From assembly GCF_003515705.1 (NCBI RefSeq), contig NZ_QWEH01000008.1, forward strand, positions 62,001 through 126,000: a stretch of DNA of 64,000 nucleotides, given 5' to 3'. The notes beneath the pieces were generated by a model, which had not been told where the DNA came from, did not search any database, and saw nothing but the letters and a program-made list of their open reading frames with translations. Position 1 is the stretch's first letter. Each line of letters begins with the position of its first letter. Positions 8,941 through 16,303 of the stretch are shown piece after piece. A program made the translations under genes and the position numbers. Source of the DNA: Oceanobacillus profundus. GTDB lineage: Bacteria > Bacillota > Bacilli > Bacillales > Amphibacillaceae.

Positions 8941-9213
8941 ATGGTAAACAGATTAAAACTGCTTGTTCGGGTCACAGCTGCGGTACTCATAGGGATAGGG
9001 TTAAACATTTACTTTGGAGTTGTATGGATTGAAGCGAGTGTGGGAAATACTGAACATATAGTTGAAAAGCAGTCTGGTATTACTCCGTTTATTTGGGCAG
9101 CTATAATTGTTGGTGGCTGTATAACGGCTACATTATCCTATGTAAGTTGGAGAAAATATAAAGCAGAAGTAAAAGCAAGAGAAGCACGTAATAAGGATAA
9201 ATCAGTTGACTAA
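8941..9213 (+). CDS. short membrane protein, possibly a minimal YpjB
   Basis: 90 residues from ATG 8941, which has GAGGTGAT directly upstream; an in-frame GTG at 8932 lies inside that ribosome binding site and is rejected. There is one hydrophobic segment at each end, near residues 10-27 and 49-66, the second followed by a basic cytoplasmic tail (SWRKYKAEVKAREAR). The position between ypjA and a downstream cluster is that of B. subtilis ypjB, a sporulation-linked protein of about 260 residues. The C-terminal membrane segment and its WRKYK tail resemble what I recall of YpjB C-termini. If so, the large middle domain has been lost. No catalytic motif seen; function unknown. Confidence 0.55.
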   Translation: MVNRLKLLVRVTAAVLIGIGLNIYFGVVWIEASVGNTEHIVEKQSGITPFIWAAIIVGGCITATLSYVSWRKYKAEVKAREARNKDKSVD

Positions 9214-9276
9214 TACATTAAATTTGACTAAAATTGACCTTAGAAAGTATTTTAAACTTCTAATGGAGGAATGCAA

Positions 9277-9957
9277 ATGAGTTTAGGGAGTTACTTGATT
9301 TATATTGCTATATTAATGATTGTACCAATATGGGCGCAATCGCGAGTAAAAAGCACGTACAAAAAGTATTCAAAAAAGCCAACATCATCTGCAATGACGG
9401 GTGCTGAAGTTGCTCGCAAAATTTTAGATGATAATGGACTTTATGATGTTCAAATAGGACGAACAAAAGGAACATTAACTGACCACTATGACCCGCGAAA
9501 TAAAGTAATTAAACTTTCTGATGGAATATACGATGGTCGCTCTATGGCTTCCTCTGCTGTAGCAGCTCACGAAGTAGGACATGCTATTCAAGACCAGCAG
9601 GAATATGCATTTTTGAAGTTTAGAAGTGCATTGGTACCTGTAGCAAACTTTGGTTCCAACATCTCCCTTTTCTTGATCCTTGGTGGTATGATATTAGGAG
9701 CCATGAACTTAGTACTATTTGGTATCATCTTTATGTCCGCCGCGGTATTATTCCAACTTGTTACACTTCCTGTAGAATTTGATGCATCTAACCGCGCGAT
9801 GGGGCAATTAGTTTCTTCAGGAGTAATTCGAAATAATGAAGAACGAGAAACAAAGAAGGTTCTGAATGCCGCAGCTTTAACATACGTAGCAGCAGCACTT
9901 GTAGCGGTAGCGGAACTTGTTAGATTTATATTGATTTATCTTGCCAGCAGAGAATAG
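9277..9957 (+). CDS. zinc metallopeptidase, YugP-like membrane protein
   Basis: 226-residue membrane protein of the zinc_peptidase_2 family. After an N-terminal helix it has the zinc-binding AAHEVGHAIQDQ (HExxH) near residue 108, two central hydrophobic helices (about residues 125-170), the family sequence LPVEFDASNRA, and a C-terminal helix. The active site likely faces the cytoplasm; substrates are unknown. GGAGG at 9265-9269 favours ATG 9277 over ATG 9271, which is only one base from it. In B. subtilis the homologue yugP is elsewhere, so its presence beside ypjA and mazG is a local rearrangement. Confidence 0.88.
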   Translation: MSLGSYLIYIAILMIVPIWAQSRVKSTYKKYSKKPTSSAMTGAEVARKILDDNGLYDVQIGRTKGTLTDHYDPRNKVIKLSDGIYDGRSMASSAVAAHEVGHAIQDQQEYAFLKFRSALVPVANFGSNISLFLILGGMILGAMNLVLFGIIFMSAAVLFQLVTLPVEFDASNRAMGQLVSSGVIRNNEERETKKVLNAAALTYVAAALVAVAELVRFILIYLASRE

Positions 9958-10005
9958 TATGTAAAAACGATCATTTGCTGAACACCATTTTAGGTAAATA
10001 AAGTA

Positions 10006-10038
10006 GAAAAAAGGATGACGCTACGGGTCATCCTTTTT
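10006..10038. terminator. bidirectional terminator between the zinc peptidase and repeat/yitT
   Basis: Arms AAAAGGATGAC and GTCATCCTTTT flank a six-base loop, with A run on the left and T run on the right, so it can stop transcripts from both directions. It lies directly next to a structured repeat copy. Confidence 0.88.
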
Positions 10039-10059
10039 TCTATCTGCTCAGGAAACTAT

Positions 10060-10335
10060 AAAAGGCTTAGGCGCACTTATACCCTTGTGGTGACATCGGG
10101 CATCGTCTCCAATTAAAAGGGTGGCCGATTAAAACCAGACTACGCCTGATATCGGCATACCCCTAAATTGGCATGTTTCCTTTTAGATGAACTTGACTTT
10201 CGCCCGTGGAGAGGAAAGTCATCGTTCATCTTATACTTTGGAGTGAATCTCCTGTGTAGGAATGTTCGACTCATCGAACACCAGAGTTCGGGGCGCAGTC
10301 CGTACGTCGTTAACCGGGCGTCCCGATTGTGTTCT
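10060..10335. repeat. structured dispersed repeat, copy 1 (about 255 bp core)
   Basis: Core 10064-10320 aligns over its whole length with 40771-41023. Blocks identical in both copies include CGATTAAAACCAG, TTTTAGATGAACTTGACT, TTATACTTTGGAGTGAATCT and CGCAGTCCGTACGTCG. The sequence folds into several local hairpins: AGATGAAC/GTTCATCT enclosing TGACTTTC/GAAAGTCA, GGAG-TGAAT-CTCC, and GTTCGA-CTCA-TCGAAC. It ends 4 bases from the yitT stop codon. There is no convincing protein: open frames exist on both strands but have no ribosome binding sites or family features. It may be a non-autonomous mobile element or a structured RNA. Confidence 0.85.
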
Positions 10336-10338
10336 TGC

Positions 10339-11211
10339 TTAATCTTGTATCGGATTTTTATTCTCATCGAGAGTAAAGCCTTCACCAAGCACATCGTGTA
10401 CGGTCGTTACAGCGACAAATGCATGTGGGTCTATACTGTTAATAATCGCTTTTAATTTTACAATTTCGTTTCTTGCAACAACACAATAAAGTACATCTCG
10501 CTTTTCACCTGAAAAACTACCGCGCCCATCTAATACAGTTACTCCTCGATCCATTGAAGTAAGAATTTTTTCTGCGATTTCATTGCTTTTCCCTGAGATG
10601 ATGGTTGTTCCTTTAGCTGAATAAGCTCCTTCTTGAAGGAAATCAATTACCCGAGCACCAACATATACAGCGACAAGTGTATACATACCTTCCACTAAAT
10701 CTAATATTACAAATACGGATGTTGCTATAACAATAAAGTCGAATAAAAACATTGTTCGGCCCATACTCCATCCGACATATTTGTTCACCAGTCTTGCAAT
10801 AATATCAACTCCACCTGTTGTTCCTCCAAAACGGAATATAATACCTAGGCCAACACCGATGAATACACCAGCAAATAAAGCAACCAACGTCATATCATTT
10901 TCTAACGGGACATTAAATTGGTAGGTCTGAAAAATCCTTAGAAAAACCGAAACCATAACCGTTCCAAGTATTGTATAAATAAAGGTGTTTTTTCCTAAAA
11001 ATTTCCACCCAATAAAAAACAGTGGAACATTTAATATAATATTGGAGATAGCAGGATCCCATTCCCATAGAAAATAAAGCAGCAATGTAATTCCGGTAAA
11101 ACCACCTTCACCAAGGTTATTCTGCATATTAAAGTGAACAATACCAAATGAAAAAATGGCGGCTCCTAGTACAATAAAAAGTATATTTTTAAGTCTTAAC
11201 CCTTTTAGCAT
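10339..11211 (-). CDS. YitT family membrane protein (DUF161/DUF2179)
   Basis: 290-residue protein with about five to six transmembrane helices in the first 200 residues (typical GLGIIFRFGGTTGGVDIIARL) and a soluble C-terminal DUF2179 domain (about 210-290, with VTVLDGRGSFSGEKRDVLYCVV). Its location between ypjA/B and mazG matches ypjC of B. subtilis. Transport or sensing roles are suggested for the family but not proven. GGAGG is 8 bases before the second ATG (11211), which is preferred to ATG 11217, only 2 bases away. The 3' end abuts the structured repeat. Confidence 0.87.
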   Translation of the reverse strand: MLKGLRLKNILFIVLGAAIFSFGIVHFNMQNNLGEGGFTGITLLLYFLWEWDPAISNIILNVPLFFIGWKFLGKNTFIYTILGTVMVSVFLRIFQTYQFNVPLENDMTLVALFAGVFIGVGLGIIFRFGGTTGGVDIIARLVNKYVGWSMGRTMFLFDFIVIATSVFVILDLVEGMYTLVAVYVGARVIDFLQEGAYSAKGTTIISGKSNEIAEKILTSMDRGVTVLDGRGSFSGEKRDVLYCVVARNEIVKLKAIINSIDPHAFVAVTTVHDVLGEGFTLDENKNPIQD

Positions 11212-11266
11212 CTGCATAACCTCCAGATAACGATATCAATTTCGTAGAAGAATTAAACCTCTTCTT

Positions 11267-11295
11267 ATTATAGTCAATTTCATTTTGAACAACAA
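11267..11295 (-). promoter_or_regulatory. sigma-A type promoter for yitT-like gene
   Basis: On the minus strand TTGTTG (11295-11290) and a perfect TATAAT (11272-11267) are 17 bases apart, 55 bases before the start codon. Confidence 0.65.
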
Positions 11296-11318
11296 TTTTA
11301 TTTTCCCATATAAAAAAT

Positions 11319-11347
11319 TTGTCAAACGTGTAGCTTTTAGCTAACAT
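11319..11347 (+). promoter_or_regulatory. sigma-A type promoter for mazG
   Basis: TTGTCA (11319-11324) and TAACAT (11342-11347), spacer 17. The transcript would begin near 11354, after the ATG at 11346, so that ATG cannot be the mazG start. Confidence 0.6.
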
Positions 11348-11379
11348 GAAAGGAGAACAAAAAGGAAGAAGGGAATATC

Positions 11380-11721
11380 ATCGATACACCTACATATAGC
11401 ACAAAAGAAATACAACAACGGGTTGATGCTTATATTTCTCAGTTTAAAGAGGGATACTTTTCACCTTTATCTCAAATGGCAAGATTAACAGAAGAAATCG
11501 GTGAACTTGCCAGGGAAGTAAATCATTATCATGGCGAAAAGCCAAAAAAAACTTCTGAGAAAACACATACTGTTGAAGAAGAACTAGGGGATATCTTATT
11601 TGTTCTCGCTTGTTTTGCAAATTCATTAGATATCGACCTTTCCGAGTCATTTCATATGGCGATAAGTAAAATTGAGACAAGAGATAAAGATCGTTGGACT
11701 CGTAAAAATGATCAGAACTAA
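11380..11721 (+). CDS. MazG-like nucleotide pyrophosphohydrolase (YpjD) with apparent ATC start
   Basis: All-alpha NTP pyrophosphohydrolase, proposed to hydrolyse non-canonical nucleotides. Conserved features: QFKEGYFSPLSQMARLTEE, EIGELAREVNH (metal-binding ExxE) and EEELGDILFVLACFAN (ExxD), then the C-terminal RDKDRWTRK. These match B. subtilis YpjD over about 111 residues. The homologous N-terminus reaches back to about 11380, but the frame there contains no ATG, GTG or TTG until ATG 11476, which would delete the first helix. A good Shine-Dalgarno (GGAAGAAGGG, 11364-11373) sits 6 bases before an ATC at 11380. Either a rare ATC start is used, an ATG has mutated, or the base is a sequencing error. 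Followed by dapB after 15 bases. Confidence 0.75.
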   Translation: MDTPTYSTKEIQQRVDAYISQFKEGYFSPLSQMARLTEEIGELAREVNHYHGEKPKKTSEKTHTVEEELGDILFVLACFANSLDIDLSESFHMAISKIETRDKDRWTRKNDQN

Positions 11722-11736
11722 AGGAGAGAGAAATTG

Positions 11737-12531
11737 ATGACAATAAATATTATTTTAGCTGGACCAAGAGGCAGAATGGGTCAAGAAGCAGTAAATATGG
11801 TGAATCAGGAATCCGACTTTAAATTAGTAGCTTGCATCGATCGGAAAAATGGTGGTAAAGAAGTTAAGGATATTGCGGGTTTACCTCCATTACATGTACC
11901 AGTGTACGAAAATGCAAAAGAATGTTTTGAAGCAGTAAAAGCTGATGTTTTTATCGATTTAACTGTACCCGAGGTTGGCTACTACCATACAAAATTGGCA
12001 TTAGAAAATAATATAAGACCTGTAGTTGGAACGACAGGATTTACAGATGAACAATTAAATGAGCTAGCGGAGCTTGCAAAGTCCAGTAATTTAGGTTGTA
12101 TTATTGCACCCAATTTTGCAGTTGGTGCTGTACTAATGATGAAATTTTCCCAAATGGCTGCCAAATATTTTTCCGATGTAGAAATAATTGAAAAGCATCA
12201 TGACCGAAAATTGGATGCCCCTTCTGGGACTGCAAAGAAAACAGCAGAATTAATCAGGCAATCTAGAGAATATAAAAAACAAGGTCATCCAGATGAAGAA
12301 GAAACAATAAGAGGTGCACGTGGCGCTGAAATGGACGGAATGCACATTCATAGTGTTCGATTGCCAGGGCTTGTTGCACATCAGGAAGTGATTTTTGGAA
12401 GCCCTGGTCAAACCCTATCCATCAAGCATGACTCTTTAAACCGTGAATCATTTATGGATGGGATTAAACTTTCTGTTAATCATGTTATGGACATGAAGGA
12501 GCTTGCCTACGGACTGGAAAACATCTTGTAA
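11737..12531 (+). CDS. dapB: 4-hydroxy-tetrahydrodipicolinate reductase
   Basis: NAD(P)H-dependent reductase of the diaminopimelate/lysine pathway, needed for peptidoglycan and spore dipicolinate. 264 residues, normal for the family. The N-terminal GPRGRMG nucleotide loop and the [18 protein letters not shown] catalytic segment with the His-His pair and Lys are visible. A TTG at 11734 precedes ATG 11737; the ATG is chosen with AAAGGAGAG upstream. In B. subtilis mgsA and bshB1 follow dapB; here they do not, and a 215-base gap leads to bshA. Confidence 0.95.
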   Translation: MTINIILAGPRGRMGQEAVNMVNQESDFKLVACIDRKNGGKEVKDIAGLPPLHVPVYENAKECFEAVKADVFIDLTVPEVGYYHTKLALENNIRPVVGTTGFTDEQLNELAELAKSSNLGCIIAPNFAVGAVLMMKFSQMAAKYFSDVEIIEKHHDRKLDAPSGTAKKTAELIRQSREYKKQGHPDEEETIRGARGAEMDGMHIHSVRLPGLVAHQEVIFGSPGQTLSIKHDSLNRESFMDGIKLSVNHVMDMKELAYGLENIL

Positions 12532-12746
12532 GTCATATTAGTAGGATGAAGTTGAATTTAGGATAGTACAAATTCTAACATCCAGTCAATATATAGTGAT
12601 GTATTCTTATAGCTGTGAATTTCTTCTGTTATGCTACATTAATCATAAAAAACAGAGGAAAGGCATTCATTGGCCTAGAATTGGTGGGTGTCTTTGTTTT
12701 CTAAAATGTAAAAAGTGAGAGTAATGGTATAGAAAGAAGGAGAAAT
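12532..12746. other. non-coding gap where mgsA and bshB1 would be expected
   Basis: No coding frame or recognisable remnant of methylglyoxal synthase or the BshB1 deacetylase is visible in the 215 bases between dapB and bshA. No clear terminator was found. Confidence 0.5.
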
Positions 12747-13889
12747 GTGAAAAAAATAGGGATTACATGCTACCCAAGTGTAGGTGGATCAGGAGTAATT
12801 GCAACAGAACTTGGTAAACTGCTCGCTGAACAGGGAAATGAAATTCATTTTATTACGTCTAGCATTCCTTTTCGGCTAACGAAAATTCACCCCAGAATAT
12901 TTTATCATGAAGTGGAATTAAATCATTATCCGGTTTTTCAATATCCACCATATGATTTAGCACTTGCAGCAAAGATGGCTGAGGTTATCGATCAGCAAAA
13001 ACTTGATATCCTGCATGTTCACTATGCAATGCCGCATGCTATATGTGCTATCATGGCTAAGGATATTGCAGACCACGATGTAAAAATAGTAACAACCCTT
13101 CATGGAACGGATATTACCGTACTTGGTATTGACCAAACCTTTAAAAAGGTGATTAAGCACGGAATCGAAAAATCGGATGCTGTTACTGCTGTTTCAAAGA
13201 GTCTTGTTAAGCAAACAACTGAAATGCTTGATGTAAATAAAGAGATAGCGACAATCTATAATTTTGTAAATGAAGAGGACTATTATAAGCAAGATGTCCC
13301 TGTATTAAGGCAACAATACGGAATATCAAACGATGAAAAAGTGCTTATCCATATTTCAAACTTCCGAAAAGTAAAACGCGTACGAGACATCATATATGCT
13401 TTTAAACAAGTTCGAAATGAAGTCAAAAGTACATTACTACTTGTCGGCGATGGACCGGAATACCCTGATACGGTACAACTCGTAGAGGCACTTGGGTTAA
13501 AAGAGCATGTACGTTTTTTAGGAAAACAAACAAATATAAGTGAATTATTATCCATATCCAATTTAATGCTGCTATTATCAGAAAAAGAAAGCTTCGGTCT
13601 TGTTCTACTTGAAGCAATGTTATGCGGTGTACCATGTATTGGTACCAATATAGGCGGGATCCCTGAAGTGATTGAGCATGATAAAACAGGGTATTTGGTC
13701 GAGCTGGGAGATACTGATTCGGCAGCAAATTATGCAATTGAAGTGCTAACAGATAATCATTTAATGCGTCGTCTTTCGGAAAATGCTTTAATACAGGCTA
13801 AAGAAAAATTTGCGTCAGAAAAAATTGTAAACCAATATCAGCATCTATATGATACTGTTTTAACATCCAATATAGAAAATGGTGATTAA
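12747..13889 (+). CDS. bshA: N-acetyl-alpha-D-glucosaminyl L-malate synthase (bacillithiol)
   Basis: GT4-family retaining glycosyltransferase that joins UDP-GlcNAc and L-malate, the first step of bacillithiol synthesis. 380 residues. Seen: ITCYPSVGGSGVIATELGK at the N-terminus, HVHYAMPHA, and the GT4 signature EKESFGLVLLEAMLCG followed by PCIGTNIGGIPEVI. It starts at GTG 12747 after AAGGAG; the ATG overlapping it ends immediately. cca follows two bases after its stop, as in B. subtilis. The BshB deacetylase gene that normally precedes it is not in this window. Confidence 0.93.
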   Translation: MKKIGITCYPSVGGSGVIATELGKLLAEQGNEIHFITSSIPFRLTKIHPRIFYHEVELNHYPVFQYPPYDLALAAKMAEVIDQQKLDILHVHYAMPHAICAIMAKDIADHDVKIVTTLHGTDITVLGIDQTFKKVIKHGIEKSDAVTAVSKSLVKQTTEMLDVNKEIATIYNFVNEEDYYKQDVPVLRQQYGISNDEKVLIHISNFRKVKRVRDIIYAFKQVRNEVKSTLLLVGDGPEYPDTVQLVEALGLKEHVRFLGKQTNISELLSISNLMLLLSEKESFGLVLLEAMLCGVPCIGTNIGGIPEVIEHDKTGYLVELGDTDSAANYAIEVLTDNHLMRRLSENALIQAKEKFASEKIVNQYQHLYDTVLTSNIENGD

Positions 13890-13891
13890 CC

Positions 13892-15091
13892 ATGCTACCA
13901 GAAGCATTTTTACAGGCAATACCAGTGCTTGAACATATTGAAAAACATCAGCACAAAGCTTATTTTGTAGGTGGATGTGTACGTGATTATTTGTTAAAGC
14001 GCCCTATCGGTGATATCGATATTGCAACCTCGGCATCACCTTCATTCATTCAGAAAATTTTCCCAAAGGTGATTCCTGTTGGTATAGAGCATGGAACTGT
14101 AATTGTACGGCATAATCACGAATCTTTTGAGGTAACTACATTCCGTATCGATGGAGATTATACGGATAAACGACACCCCGACTCAGTCGTATTCATCGAC
14201 AATATTGATAAAGATTTAGAGAGACGGGACTTTACCATTAATGCACTAGCAATGGACTTAAATGGTAATATGATTGATTTATTTGACGGAATCCACGATA
14301 TTGAGAATCGAGTTATTCGAACAGTAGGAAATGGCTATGAGCGATTTACGGAAGATCCACTTCGGATTATACGTGCGATTCGCTTTTCAAGTCAGCTAGG
14401 ATTTACAATTGACCCGAAAACCTTACAGGAAATGAAGGAAGTAAGCAGTGAAATTAAAACACTTGCAATTGAGCGGATTGCTAATGAATTTTCGAAGCTA
14501 TTTGCTGGGAATGATGTTAACCAAGCTTTAAATTATGTGAGGAATTTGCAAATCGAACGATACTTACCTGTATTTTGCGATTCCCCTCAGATTCTTTTCT
14601 CATTGCCGGTATCAATAACACCATTACAATCCTTTGCCGAAGTTATTGCGCTATTCCATCTTGTCAATCCAAAAATAGAGGTCATTCGGTGGGTCAAGGA
14701 ATGGAAATGCTCGAACAAAACAAAACAAGAGGCACTCCGATTAGTCGAGGCTTATTCTTATTTCGAAACGCATGGCTTGGATCGATGGCTTATCTATCAA
14801 TTAACACCGTCTTTATATAAAGGTTTCATACGAATTAGCGAAAATTTAACACAAACAACAGTTAGCTTGCACAAGTTGGAAGCAATTGAACAACAGCTTT
14901 CCATTCGATTGAAAGAAGAGCTGACAATTGATGGATATGATTTAATGGCGATTTTCCCCGAGAGGAAGAGAGGGCGTTGGATACAAGAATTACTAAATTG
15001 TATTGAATATAAGGTTGTATCCGGTGAATTAAATAATAATAAAAAAGAGATAAAGGAGTGGATAAAATGGAATCCACCCGAGACCGATTGA
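13892..15091 (+). CDS. cca: CCA tRNA nucleotidyltransferase
   Basis: Class II template-independent polymerase that adds or repairs the 3'-CCA of tRNA. 399 residues. The nucleotidyltransferase motif GGCVRDYLLKRPIGDIDIAT carries the metal-binding DxD, ERRDFTINALAMD is the conserved motif C, and EDPLRIIRAIRFSSQLGF the motif D/E region. It starts 2 bases after bshA with GGTGAT as ribosome binding site, so it is probably translationally coupled. Its last 25 bases overlap birA. Confidence 0.95.
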   Translation: MLPEAFLQAIPVLEHIEKHQHKAYFVGGCVRDYLLKRPIGDIDIATSASPSFIQKIFPKVIPVGIEHGTVIVRHNHESFEVTTFRIDGDYTDKRHPDSVVFIDNIDKDLERRDFTINALAMDLNGNMIDLFDGIHDIENRVIRTVGNGYERFTEDPLRIIRAIRFSSQLGFTIDPKTLQEMKEVSSEIKTLAIERIANEFSKLFAGNDVNQALNYVRNLQIERYLPVFCDSPQILFSLPVSITPLQSFAEVIALFHLVNPKIEVIRWVKEWKCSNKTKQEALRLVEAYSYFETHGLDRWLIYQLTPSLYKGFIRISENLTQTTVSLHKLEAIEQQLSIRLKEELTIDGYDLMAIFPERKRGRWIQELLNCIEYKVVSGELNNNKKEIKEWIKWNPPETD

Positions 15092-16062
15092 TTCAGCTCC
15101 TCGCAGAAAATGGAGATGCTTATATTTCTGGACAAGCTCTATCCGATGCGATCGGCATCTCAAGAAATGCTGTTTGGAAGCAAATGAAAGAACTCGAAAA
15201 AGATGGTTACCAAATCGAAGCTAAATCAAGAATAGGTTACCGTATAACTGAATTTCCAGATAAGTTAAGTAGTAATACACTAAAATGGGGACTCCGTACA
15301 GAGTGGATTGGAAAGAAGATTATTCATCATCCGACAGTAGATTCTACACAAGCAATTGGACATCAAGCAGCTCGTGAAGGGGCACCACATGGCACGATAA
15401 TTGTTGCGGATGAACAAACTGGCGGAAGAGGAAGAATGAACCGATCATGGCACTCTGCAAAGGGACAGGGTATGTGGTTAAGTCTCATTCTAAGACCTAA
15501 AATCCCACCTACCCATGCATCTCAGCTTACATTATTAGCAGCTACTGTTTTAGCAGATGTATTGGATCGATATGATACTATTCAACCATTTATCAAATGG
15601 CCCAATGATATTCTGATTAACGAAAAGAAGACAGCAGGAATCTTAACGGAAATGCAGGCAGAACAAGATCAAATTCAATACATTTTAATCGGGATTGGTT
15701 TAAACGTAAATCAAGCGCGAGATGATCTACATCAGGATATCCAATCCAAAGCAACGTCATTGCGAATTGAAACAGGCAATGAACTATCCATTAAAAATAT
15801 TATCCAAGAGCTGTTAATTGCTTTTGAAGCTTCCTTCGACAACTATATAGCCCAAGGATTTTTACCAATTAAAAAGAAATGGGAAAGCTACGGTTTCAAA
15901 ATGGGAGAAGATATTATTATCAAAACATTTAAGGATCGTTGGAGAGCGCCGTTTCTTGGGATATCTGACGATGGTGCACTCTGTACAGAATCAATGGAAG
16001 GTAAACCAATCTCACTTTATTCTGCTGAAATAGAGTGGTTTGATGATAGTAGCATGAAATAA
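15067..16062 (+). CDS. birA: biotin-protein ligase / biotin operon repressor
   Basis: 331 residues. An N-terminal winged helix (about residues 1-60, SGQALSDAIGISRNAVWKQM) is followed by the catalytic biotin ligase domain with the adenylate-binding loop GGRGRMNRSW near 120 and KWPNDILI near 180. It activates biotin, loads biotin carboxylase carrier proteins and represses biotin genes. ATG 15067 is chosen because GGAG lies 9 bases upstream; GTG 15058 is too close. It overlaps cca by 25 bases. B. subtilis has panBCD next; here a terminator and dinG follow. Confidence 0.94.
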   Translation: MESTRDRLIQLLAENGDAYISGQALSDAIGISRNAVWKQMKELEKDGYQIEAKSRIGYRITEFPDKLSSNTLKWGLRTEWIGKKIIHHPTVDSTQAIGHQAAREGAPHGTIIVADEQTGGRGRMNRSWHSAKGQGMWLSLILRPKIPPTHASQLTLLAATVLADVLDRYDTIQPFIKWPNDILINEKKTAGILTEMQAEQDQIQYILIGIGLNVNQARDDLHQDIQSKATSLRIETGNELSIKNIIQELLIAFEASFDNYIAQGFLPIKKKWESYGFKMGEDIIIKTFKDRWRAPFLGISDDGALCTESMEGKPISLYSAEIEWFDDSSMK

Positions 16063-16155
16063 ACAACTGAAACCTTCTTAACCTCAGCAACAGTTAGTAG
16101 TTGACGTTGGTAGAAATCCTGCTATCATTATTATGGAGCTCATTATTCTGTAAAA

Positions 16156-16169
16156 GGTATGGGCATACC
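16156..16169. promoter_or_regulatory. 14-bp dyad upstream of dinG
   Basis: GGTATG-GG-CATACC is a perfect inverted repeat between birA and dinG, 11 bases before a terminator stem. It might be an operator or part of the terminator region. It does not match the Gram-positive LexA box. Confidence 0.3.
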
Positions 16170-16180
16170 ACTAAGTTAAC

Positions 16181-16213
16181 AAACTCTTATCAATATATAC
16201 GATAAGAGTTTTG
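16181..16213 (+). terminator. rho-independent terminator after birA
   Basis: Arms AAACTCTTATC and GATAAGAGTTTT with a nine-base AT-rich loop, about 120 bases after the birA stop. Confidence 0.8.
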
Positions 16214-16303
16214 CTATTAATAAATAAAAGGTCTGAAAAAATCGAATGAATTTAATGAGAATAACATTTAGATAAACCGGACTCAGAAGGTAAGGTGGAT
16301 CAG

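Noticed and set aside
10060..10335. Group II intron fragment
   Set aside because: No domain V-like hairpin and no intron reverse transcriptase sequence; the fold pattern is several small hairpins.
10140..10455. Open frames of 84-95 codons on both strands across repeat copy 1
   Set aside because: No ribosome binding sites, no family features. The equivalent minus-strand frame in copy 2 is only 66 codons, and conservation follows hairpins, not codons.
16156..16169. SOS (LexA) box for dinG
   Set aside because: GGTATGGGCATACC does not match the Bacillus LexA consensus CGAAC-N4-GTTCG.
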